A stretch of 64,000 nucleotides of DNA from Cerrena zonata (lineage: Eukaryota > Basidiomycota > Agaricomycetes > Polyporales > Cerrenaceae), in NCBI GenBank assembly GCA_038087015.1, contig JASBNA010000009.1:124001-188000 (forward strand), in the 5' to 3' direction. A program made the position numbers and the translations under genes. The notes under the pieces were generated by a model. It worked only from the letters and a program-made list of their open reading frames with translations, made no database searches and was not told where the DNA came from. Positions 55,654-64,000 of this stretch are shown here, in pieces; within the stretch, counting starts at the first letter, position 1; every line of letters starts with the position of its first letter.

Positions 55654-57531
55654 TTAAGGTTCTCCAGCCGAAGAAGCATTAACGGGTGTTTCGAGATTGG
55701 ACATTGAGGAAGCCGATATGATCGAACTCGGGGTTGTCGTGGGTCGTGCCTGCGGGTTTATTGACATAGCGAAATCCTTGAACCATGCATATTGATCTCG
55801 GGGAGTTGCGTATTGCGAATCATGTCCACCAAAAAAAGTGCTATAAGCGCAGGCGGATCGGTTCAGACACCGGTGAAACAATTTCATCTGAATTCATACC
55901 TGAAAAACATTCCGATAAAACCGGCCGGTTCGGATACATGGGCAAAATCAAAGGCTTCCGGGTAGTAAGTGGGGTAATAAGGTTCATACGCTGTTGTGAC
56001 AGCTGTTGACGTTTGGGTATACGTTATGGTCAGGGTTGTGACGGTATCCTCGGTATGATCTGAGATTGAATCAGTAGAACCAGTATTAGGCATGGATGAA
56101 GGTGAGAAGTATGCATCACTGATGTCTTCCCGAAGCTGGAAGAATTGTCGAGCGGGAGAATTTGTCACGCGGTACATCATACCACCCAGACCGCCGAGTA
56201 AACCTCCTAGAAGGCCATTGATTCCATCGCTCGGTTTGGCCGTTTGGGAAACTTGAAGAGGTGCCACTGATGGAATATCCAAGATTGGGGTAGGTTGCGG
56301 CATGGGAGCTGGCTCTTGATCTAGATCGGGTGCAGAAACAGGACCAGAGGGAATAGATTGCGAGTCCCGATAAAAGACATCTTTAAGCTGCAGTGCTGGC
56401 TTCCCGTTGACCTCCAGATAGAATCCTCCATCTTGTTGCCCGGGAGTGTTCAGAGTAATGGTTTGTTTCAGATGGGTCCAGGTACCAGGTGTGAAGGAGA
56501 AAGAGCCACGACCGATAGAGAGTCCATAATCGGCATTACAGACAGACAGTGGTGGTGTGGAACACAGCTTATCGGTCTGTTTATCCTTCGGTGCATACTA
56601 GTGTAGTGATTTGTTAGACATCTTATGATAAATACAACGGGAAACATACCAGGTATAATTCTCCCGCTCCTTCTTGTCTCCACATCAAACGAGTGCTGAA
56701 GCATGTTTGAGCGTCGTCGCCCCCAGAACATCCTTTATGGCCGCCAAAGATACCCGGTAGTTTCCCAGCAAGTACCCAGTCGAAGTCCATAGGAAAGAAA
56801 ACCGAGTATTCAAGAGCAATACTTGTAGCGTTGTGGAGATCTAGAGGCGTCGCATAGAAGTCAGCACCACCTTGAGGTTCTGTACCAGGATTGATGGAGT
56901 TCTCCGGGTAGAGGAGCTGGAGGACAGAACTAGCATTATCCCAAGAAGAAGAGATAGGAGCAGATACTCCGGGTGTGCTTGAGAGATCTGAAGCTATCGT
57001 CATCGTCGTTGCACTCGCTGTGGCCGGGATGCCGTCAACAATTTGTAAGTTGGTCTGCCCGTATGCGAACGAGGAAATATTGAACGGCCCGAGGTCTGAT
57101 ATCTGTCCGGGTGCAGACCAAGTACTTTGGAAATAGACACCCGAGGAAGTGGTTGGAGGGGCTGTAATGATTTCGGTGATAGTTTCGGGAGGTTCAGAAA
57201 GTGTGACCGTAGAGATGGGTGCCGTAACTGTAGCTGTCATTGTGAGCATCTCCGTAATCACTGCAGGCGAGGGCTGTAGCACTTCAGATGATGAAAAGCT
57301 CGTCAAAGAAGCCGATCCTGAAGCCTGCGAAGATGTAATAGTAGGGTCGGAGGAGATAGGTGCCGTGACAGTGGCAGTCTCTATCACGCTCATCTGGGAC
57401 GTAACGACATTGGTGACGAAGACAATGTTGGTTGACGGGGGAATGTTATCTGAGGAGTCTAGGGGAATTGAAAAGGCAAACTTGGTTGCGAGTAGTAATA
57501 TGACCCTGAGGTAAGCTTGGAGGTTTAGCAT
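55654..57531 (-). CDS. Enlarged secreted PL14-like protein, copy 3
   Basis: Probably secreted carbohydrate-active protein; substrate unknown. The ATG at 57531 opens a signal peptide (YLRVILLLATKFAFSIP). About 150 residues of Ser/Thr-rich linker with repeated TVTAPIS follow. The PL14-like domain is recognisable as ISSSWDNASSVLQLLYPEN, SIALEYSVFFPMDFDWVLAG, KLPGIFGG, CFSTRLMWRQEGAGELYLVY, YGLSIGRGSFSF and LEVNGKPALQL. Where copies 1 and 2 pass directly into IRGM..QTFFGG, this gene carries about 150 extra residues with a Gly-rich loop (GLLGGLLGGLGGMMY) and a Thr/Tyr-rich part, before STFFGGHDSQYATPRDQYAW. It is about 36 kb from the tandem pair and diverged. Intron positions near TFFGG correspond, so the insertion extends an exon. 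Confidence 0.8.
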
Positions 57532-58090
57532 GGAGAAACACTATACGATGACAGCACAAGAGAGAGATAGAGCTATGAGCTTGGTATTCCGAGTCCGAGG
57601 CGGACAAGTCGTCCTCGGGTTAGTGGGTCGCGGCTGACCCGCGGATATGATTTCGATCGATCTCAGAATTCGATGCGCGTAGATCATTTGGTCTATATTG
57701 AAATGTTCAGCCCCCCGTAATTCCTAAGTGCGTAGAACATACCTTAAGTTGCTATGTCGACTCGAGAAGTCAGCATAATCTCTGAAGAAGACATGCCCTG
57801 TTCTCCGATCGCAAAATTGACCGTCGATGTTCATAGCCATTTACTGGCAGGAACTCTCGATCAACAAATGAACAAGTCCACAAACCGGGATGGGGGAAAT
57901 GAATGTCATATTGGTACACACCAAGTTCTGCAATGTGAACCTTGTTTTACTGAGATGTAATAAGCTAATAAGAAAAGGACCGGCATGAATGAGCAAAAAG
58001 AAAGGGGTATTATTATTGTACAGTATCATGACTCATGCAATGAGTCGTCCCGTAAACCATTGTCAGCAACAAGAACATATGCAGGCCGTC
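57532..58090. other. Spacer upstream of PL14-like copy 3
   Basis: Promoter of PL14-like copy 3 and 3' flank of the next minus-strand gene. No gene is seen. Confidence 0.45.
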
Positions 58091-59244
58091 TTAGTTTGGC
58101 GTATAACTCGGCGGCACGTCTGCAGGAACCGTACCAGAACCTGAGGCTTCCCCTGATGGTCCGAATCGGACGCCCGAATCGGCATGATAGGTGGCTTCTT
58201 GAGGTACTGATAGCAACCCTGCTTCGGCGGCTTTGCTTTGCGGTTGGTTAGGGCTTGAACGGACTGTCAATCCAGGATTGGCAACGGACAGCGTGGTGCT
58301 TGGTGCGAAGCTTTGACGTGTATGAGCGGTTCCGCTGCCGCCCCCGTATGTTGAGCTTCCACCGGTGTCACTAGCAGGAGGACTAGCAGGCGCAAAGGTG
58401 GGCGCGTAATATGAATTGGGGCCTTGCGAAGGAGGAGAACTTGCTGTACTAGGAGGAGATTGCGGACCAGGCACGTTGAATGGTTTCACCTCTGTTATTA
58501 GAATAAGGTTAAGTTGTGGGCGAGATCAGTAAAGGGCGAGACTTACCTTGACTTAGAAGGTCACCCGCCTCGGCGGATTTATAGAAATACGGTTGACCAT
58601 GGCGTGGACGGAAACAGAAGAACCAGATTGCGATTGCTGAGATGATAAGCAACGCGACGCCACCAATCACACCACCAACAATGGCGCCGACGGGGGTAGA
58701 AGAATGTGATTCACTAGATCCTGAAACTGTATTGGATGAGGTTGGGAAAGATGATATGACGGTTCGACTTGCAGACGCGACGGAGGTTATTGAGGAAGGG
58801 ACATATAGAATTGAAAGCATAATGTAGAGATGGTTTGATGAGCACGACGTCACATTGGCGAATAGTGTGTGCTGTCCATCAGAAAGGACTGGCGAAGTAT
58901 AGAATTCTACGTCGCCAGTGTCGGCCGTGATATTGGTGGGTGCACGATAAGTAAAGGGCGTTGAGTTGTCAATAGAGTAAGTGGAGACTAGGGCATCGGT
59001 ATCATTCAATTTGGGGACGAGAAGGCCGCCGACGATACTGATTTGTGTACCTGTAAACAAACCTTGAGCTTCTGTGACGCCAAGGCATGAAGTCTAACCT
59101 ACCACTGAAAGTGTAAGAGAAAGAAGTTTGTCCACCCGCACACGCCGACGCGTGGACCGAGGCTCCTTGAGATTGGACTGTTGCCCAAACACCTTCGTAA
59201 GAGATACTAGGATCGTTATTCACAACGATAACAGCTGTCGACAT
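58091..59244 (-). CDS. Single-pass membrane protein with beta-sandwich-like ectodomain
   Basis: Hypothetical protein of a type abundant in mushrooms: extracellular part, Ser-rich stalk, one transmembrane helix and a disordered cytoplasmic tail. The ATG at 59244 starts STAVIVVNNDPSISYEGVWA. The ectodomain continues ASACAGGQTSFSYTFSG and, after an intron, TQISIVGGLLVPKL, then DVEFYTSPVLSDGQHTLFAN. The stalk (ISSFPTSSNTVSGSSESHSS) leads to the helix VGAIVGGVIGGVALLIISAI and a basic anchor. The tail is Pro/Ser/Gly-rich and ends ADVPPSYTPN at 58091. The architecture resembles Wsc/Mid2-type surface sensors, but no Wsc Cys motif is visible, so function is not assigned. An in-frame ATG 69 bases upstream would add residues without a clear signal peptide. 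Confidence 0.72.
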
Positions 59245-59821
59245 GATGGCACTATGGGGTGAGGGAAGGCAGCTCACGATGGCCGCTTGTAGCTTTTTGT
59301 ACCATGGACACAAGCCCGGTCAGGGTTGTTTCAGATCAAGGCACCGCATTGTCTGCACTGAGCGTACAATAACAGGGCCAATGAGCGCATCACTGGTAGC
59401 TGCAATGCATATGCGACAGCTCCTTATGAGTTCTGTTGTCATAAAATAATAAGTTGGTCGTGATACGTTGAACCATCTACTTTGCTGGCAGACACGTCTT
59501 GCCTCCACGCTGGCAATCTATCGCTGTACACGTCTGACATCGTGAAAAGGGCCAGTAAACAGAGAAGGCAGATTCGGTGACATCGGCCAGGGTCCAAGCA
59601 ACAAGAATCCCGTTTCGGCGAAGCTTGCTGAGGCTGTGCTATTCTTGTCCTTTCCCGACGATTTTCGCACCAAAAGGGGAATGTGTGAAAGATTGTTCGT
59701 GATGTATATCGAAAATCACACAAGTTTCTAAAGTTTCAGACTATAGCAGCAACCCGAGTCGAAATTCATTTTGTGTCGTCTCTTCCATCCATAGCACCTC
59801 ATAAAATACTATATATCGGCC
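59245..59821. other. Divergent spacer between membrane protein and DODA-like gene
   Basis: Promoters of two divergent genes. No gene is seen. Confidence 0.45.
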
Positions 59822-60774
59822 ATGAGTCCTCCGACAGATCTCAAAAGTGTTGTTGATTCAGAGATCAAGTACGCTTCGCCGTTCATCCGAGTCGCCGTGT
59901 TGACTGACCTCGACCTACTCAATACCATCCAGGGAATGGCATCTTCGTACGGCATAGTCAACCTAAGTATGGTGCACTTCCTGATAAAAACCATGATGTA
60001 GACATCTACTTCCACCAGAGGAACGCGGACGAACATCACGCTGCACTTGAGCTCCGCGATGCGGTGTTACGCCTTCGCAGGGATGGAGCCTTCGTTGCTG
60101 TTCCTCTCTTTCGAGTGAACACCGATCCTATTGGACCTCACCCAGTAGGTGAGTATAATATCTAGAGAGGATCATATACAACTCCGATGGCTGAGGCACA
60201 ATATAGGATCTTATGAAATTTGGTGTCCGTCAGAGTCATTTGCTTCCGTGTTTTCTTACCTTTGCATGAATCGGGGAGATCTGAGGTAGAGTTCTATTGC
60301 CATATGGACAGAGACTCTCATAACTTTGTCTTCGTCAGCATTCTCGTCCATCCGCTTACAAAGGAAGAGGTAAGTGCTGTCAACTTGAATTACTATGAGT
60401 CTACTGATAGTAATTCATCTTTCTTTGTTCATAGCGAAAGTGAGGACACATACTTTTGACACTTTCTGTACTTTACTAAGACTTTGACTCACCTTCAAAG
60501 GGATCATGAAGTACGAAACGCCTGGATCGGACCTCCGTTCCCTTTGGATTTAACGACGCTTCCCGTCTCAAGTGACACAGTCCCATTGCAATACCCCAGT
60601 CTCAGTTCGTGTACTCTTAGCGTTTTTTCTTACACAGACTTATGACAAATCCCAGAGCTCGGATACTCGTCCCAAGCACCTAAACTCTCATTGGAAGACC
60701 GCAAGTGTATCGGAACACAAGTTGAGAACATCCTCAAGAATGAGAAAGAAGCTGCAAAGGCTCCCAGCGATTAG
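59822..60774 (+). CDS. DOPA 4,5-dioxygenase-like protein (DODA family), one frame break
   Basis: Family of extradiol ring-cleaving dioxygenases; the Amanita enzyme makes betalain-type pigments, but most mushroom homologs are uncharacterised. Exons: about 59822-60148, 60207-60285, 60339-60369, 60435-60439 (5 nt), 60501-60604, 60656-60774; phases agree from 60148 onward. Family motifs: HDVDIYFHQRN, NTDPIGPHPVGSYEIWCP, LCMNRGDLSILVHPLTKEE and RKDHEVRNAWIGPPFPLD, containing the conserved His residues. The last exon ends KNEKEAAKAPSD. Near 59955-59965 the frame changes: the first 44 codons run to SSYG, but SQPKYGALPDKNHDVD lies in the next frame, as if one base were missing, and no intron of normal size fits. 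The gene may therefore be broken or misread. It is convergent with the transporter gene. Confidence 0.82.
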
Positions 60775-61189
60775 TGTGTTACCTGAAGGCTCAGCTCTCA
60801 GCCTCTAGGTCGAGATCCCAGTCGTTCTGTATGTTGCCTGTACTATTTCATACTACCACCCAAAATGTTGGATTGTTCGTGATATAAAAATAACACCAGT
60901 TTGAGGATTCTCAACGTAAAGCCCGAAGGCGATACATTACAATCATGATCTGTAGGTACAGGTCGTACCTGATCGTACAGTGTGTATCACACTCGGGGTG
61001 AGCCCCATTAGGCCTTAGGCCTTGCAGTGCATGCAGTGGCTCCATCATGTGGCTTTCGAAGACAAGAAAAGATTATCTATGGGTTATCAAGACTAGAGAG
61101 GTATATACATACTTATACAGTCATTTCCAATAAGTTAGTGGTATGGTAGGTATCAAACGAATGATGCGTATATGGGAGGTCGCTTGTAA
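60775..61189. other. Convergent 3' spacer DODA-like/SLC41-like
   Basis: 3' flanks of two convergent genes, with a few short palindromes near 60960-61030. No gene is seen. Confidence 0.45.
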
Positions 61190-63153
61190 TCAACCACTTT
61201 TTGGACTTTTAACCTTGATCCCAAGCAAGGAAACGATCTCGAAGCAGCATACGAGAAGTAGCTGACTGATGAGATCCACCAATGCCGAATGGATGGGCAT
61301 GGCGTACATATCCGGGTCTAACCCGCGGCTCCAGAGGAATTGAGTGAGGTATCTGGCGATAGTGAGAGATACGATAACCTGAAGGTAAGTTAATGTCAGG
61401 ATGTTTGAACAAGATAGAATGAATCATCTAGACATACTGCGATACAGAAGAACAGGATGGAGAAAAGGACGAAGAAGATAGGGAATTGAAGCCAGCCAAG
61501 TGCTCGTAAGACGCCAAGAAAGATGAGTTCCACTGGGAATGTAACGCAAACTAGCGTGATCATCACTAGTTTGGGACTCGGAGCAGGAGCTTGTGATTTG
61601 AGAAGATCCAGGCTGGAAGAAGGTAAACGAGTGCTGGAAATCGCCGCTGTGTGGAATGCAGTTGATAATCTAGAAACAAAAATGGAACCCGCGCTACCAG
61701 GGAGACCTACATGATTTCGATTTAATAAAATACAAAATAAACTTAAAAGAGAAGACACATACCACTTATGACGACAGCTAATAGCGCAAATCCTTCGTAC
61801 CGTGCCACAAAAGTGTCAAGAACAATGCCTGTTCCGCTACTGATGACCATGGCAGCGAAAAGTGGCACCCAACCTTCTTTCAAAAGGTGGCTGACATGCG
61901 GGTTGCGTCTGGTGACAAACACCCAGCCAACACCACTGAGTGCAATAAGGATGATCATGATGAGGGATAGGGGCGTGTTGATGAGATTTATGTATATGGT
62001 AGACACAGAACCTAATAACAGAAGCGTCACAAGATCTCCTAGGCAGGATGCTACGGGAGGCGCAATGTTATCTAAATTGACCAAGCGTGTGAATAGGTTT
62101 TGAAATTAGCAATCGCCTTGTCGTGGCATACCTGGGTCAAAACCGAGTTTACGACATAGAACAACAAGTCCACACATGAATGAACCAAGTAAGACACTAG
62201 AAAGACATGCAGCAGACATAGCTGACGAAGCAGTCATGAGAAATCTATATTCGAGTTCAGCAGAAGAAAGTAAGACGTCATACATGACCTACTCAATGGG
62301 ACCGCCAGGAGAACCTTGGGGGATAGACGGTCTTGGCCTCCGCGCCTGTAACATGCGAAGAGTGAACAGAGTAGACGTAGCCGGATCGTTCGACACGCCA
62401 GTTTGGTGCTCATTATTCGGTCGCGGCAATATACGGGATAGTCCAAAAGCAACGACTGCAGCAACAAAGGACACCAGCGTGGCTTGAACTTGTAGAAGGC
62501 TGAGGTTGCCAAGAATGATTGACCGGCGTATATCGGGCTTGTCGAGTTGCCCAAGGTTAGCAGCAGTCCCCAGACGTGCTGATAGATTCATCTCTAAGTT
62601 GCCTTTAAGATTGAGGACAACAGGGATGATCATGATGAGCTCGTCAACTCGAACCATGGCTTTCCAATGCTAGAAGTCAACATAGTGAGCATTGAGGCAT
62701 ATTTGCTTGCAGTTAGCTAAACGTACAGAGACGCTGTTCAGAAGTTCTCCTGTAAATAAAAGACCAATAGTAGTCAAAAGGAGAGTGGGTGCTGTCTGAG
62801 TAAACAAGAGTATGCATATTATTTGTTTGTTGAGATATATAAAAGGTACGTACTTCAATTACAATCCGCTTGGCTTGTGCCCATACACTACCGTCGTGCT
62901 CTCGTGAAGGTATCCGCTCACGACCGCGAGCACGATCATGAGCATTAGGTGTAAGCAAAGCTCGCTCTCCGTCATCTTCATCCTCAGAGTCCGAGTCCTC
63001 GACGTGAGAATCATGAATATAAGGTGTTTGCCTAAGATGTGGTGCTGGTGTTACTGCAATTTCGTCAAGAACGTCCATTTCAATAGTGTCTGAGCCCGAG
63101 TCCGAAGGACTCGCCGGACGCTCAGCATCCAGCAATTCATAAGAGCCTGCCAT
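61190..63153 (-). CDS. SLC41/MgtE-like divalent cation transporter
   Basis: Membrane transporter expected to move Mg2+ or other divalent cations. The ATG at 63153 starts an acidic, Ser-rich cytosolic N-terminus (DSDSEDEDDGERALL). Two MgtE-type halves follow. Half one: TIGLLFTGELLNSVSHW, LKGNLEMNLSARLGTAANLG, GNLSLLQVQATLVSFVAAVV, then FDPDNIAPPVASCLGDLVTL. Half two: VISGLPGSAGSIFVSRLSTA, VMITLVCVTFPVELIFLGVL and the matching DPDMYAMPIHSALVDLISQL near 61,280. The repeat of DPD...P...LGDL/LVDL confirms the inverted-like duplication of the family. The end is VKSPKSG at 61190. Several short introns are present and the frame is continuous when they are removed. Confidence 0.9.
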
Positions 63154-63584
63154 GCGGATTCAGGGAGGACGAGGATGCAGAGGCAAGTCAGAATGGGAAG
63201 GCCATGATTGAGTTTAAGAAACCTGTGCCAAGCGGTGAGACATCACTTTTGGAAATACAATGTATTAGTAAGAAGATTAGTAACGTATTGTATTGGGATA
63301 AGTAATAGTGTATAGTGTGAGAACAATGTAACGTGAGTTCCATTATCTTTTTGTAGTGATCTTTCAATCGAGTCAATGATTGCACTAAGCGTGGGAAGGC
63401 GCCAAATCGGTGGCCCATGGAACATTCACGCCTGACTTGAGACCTTCAATTACTTTACCTCCGTCCGTGACATACCAATCTTCGTGTGTCTCTTTGCTAC
63501 TCTCGGACTTCATCCGACTCGAACTGGGTTTTCTGGGACCCTAACCAGTCACATATCTGACTTGGAACCGATCGAATTCCAGCC
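63154..63584. promoter_or_regulatory. Divergent promoter region
   Basis: 431 bases between the divergent starts of the SLC41-like gene and the gene at 63585. No distinct element is identified. Confidence 0.4.
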
Positions 63585-64000
63585 ATGTCGTCGGGCATAT
63601 CGCCTTACGGCGCACCTTTGCCTATTCGATCTGCACTATTCAAGAACCCTTCGGATGGCATTCCATCCACAGACGAGCTCGAAACACTTCGTTCTGACCT
63701 TAAACTGTTCCAAGAGAAAACTATGGAGAGGGCGCGGAAGGCCCAGGAGGATATCAGGATTATTGAGGAGTCCATGCGACGTCTCAAGGAGAGGGAGAAG
63801 GGAAAGGCCAAAGCTCCCGGGCCAGTGAAGAAGGAACGTGCCTGTGAGTGCATCCGATTTATTCTAAGCCGAGTTTAAACTCAATCCACCCGCTATTATT
63901 TTTATTGTTCTATATTTCCAATGTCCACTATACCGATGCCGTACCTTTGACCTATTTATCTTGCTGGTACACCTGTGATGCGGCTCATTTCCGCGTCGTT
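63585..64000 (+). CDS. N-terminal part of a coiled-coil protein, possibly ADA3/NGG1-like
   Basis: Truncated by the window edge. The first exon (63585-63843) has SSGISPYGAPLPIRSALFKN, then a helical charged segment (DELETLRSDLKLFQEKTMER, EDIRIIEESMRRLKEREKGK) and a basic end. A GT donor (GTGAGT) follows at 63844. The pattern of ELETLRSDLK, ARKAQEDI and ESMRRLKEREKGKAKA resembles the start of basidiomycete Ada3/Ngg1 subunits of histone acetyltransferase complexes, from memory of the family only. Other coiled-coil proteins are possible. No second exon could be fixed before the end of the window. Confidence 0.4.

Noticed and set aside
61209..61427. Minus-strand open frame at the 3' end of the SLC41-like gene reading RISHYRQIPHSIPLEP
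   Set aside because: This is the wrong frame. The correct frame of the same bases gives DPDMYAMPIHSALVDLISQL, the second MgtE signature, and runs to a stop at 61190.
1..64000. Retrotransposon or DNA transposon copies
   Set aside because: No reverse transcriptase, integrase or transposase motif and no long terminal repeats were seen on either strand, though decayed short elements cannot be excluded by eye.

Overview
The window reads as nuclear DNA of a mushroom-forming basidiomycete (Agaricomycete). Genes are dense and broken by many 50-65 nt GT-AG introns. tRNA genes are eukaryotic, one with an intron. The gene content is typical of the group: family-14 polysaccharide-lyase-like secreted proteins, DUF6699 proteins, OrdA-like cytochrome P450s, a DOPA 4,5-dioxygenase-like gene, a Tri5-type terpene synthase and a cyclopropane-fatty-acid synthase. 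No rRNA, CRISPR array, intact transposon or prokaryotic feature was seen.

Layout. 0.8-11.7 kb: three closely related P450s (one minus, two plus) around a Hos2-type histone deacetylase with an Arg-Gly-rich tail and an intron-containing tRNA-Ser. 12-16 kb: a PER1/PGAP3 GPI-anchor remodelling gene, a bifunctional THI20-like thiamin gene and a tRNA-Gly. 16.4-19.7 kb: a tandem pair of secreted PL14-like genes, then 3.5 kb without an assignable gene. 23.3-27.4 kb: a fourth, more distant P450 and a small SAM methyltransferase with a His-rich N-terminus. 27.5-36.3 kb: REV1, divergent from YPT1/RAB1, then a type-I membrane protein with Cys-rich EGF/furin-like repeats. 39.4-47.8 kb: CFA synthase, ALG2, calcipressin and CCDC124/Lso2. 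48.5-51.9 kb: two neighbouring DUF6699 genes. 54-64 kb: Tri5-like terpene synthase, an enlarged third PL14-like gene, a Ser/Thr-rich single-pass membrane protein, a DODA-like gene, an SLC41/MgtE-like transporter and the start of a gene that runs off the window.

Most core genes here are housekeeping: GPI and N-glycan assembly, thiamin, ER-Golgi traffic, translesion synthesis, calcineurin control, ribosome dormancy, chromatin. The accessory genes (P450s, terpene synthase, methyltransferase, PL14, DODA) are scattered among them and do not form one compact biosynthetic cluster.

The strongest observation is in gene architecture. All four P450s encode the I-helix oxygen-activation motif in a separate 14-nt exon, and the three close paralogs also share an 8-nt exon. 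A 5-nt exon in the DODA-like gene and a 15-nt exon in the CFA synthase fit the same theme. Three genes (near 34.3, 50.76 and 59.95 kb) show a single-base frame break inside otherwise well-conserved coding sequence. All exon borders were read by eye from splice consensus and frame continuity, without transcript data.
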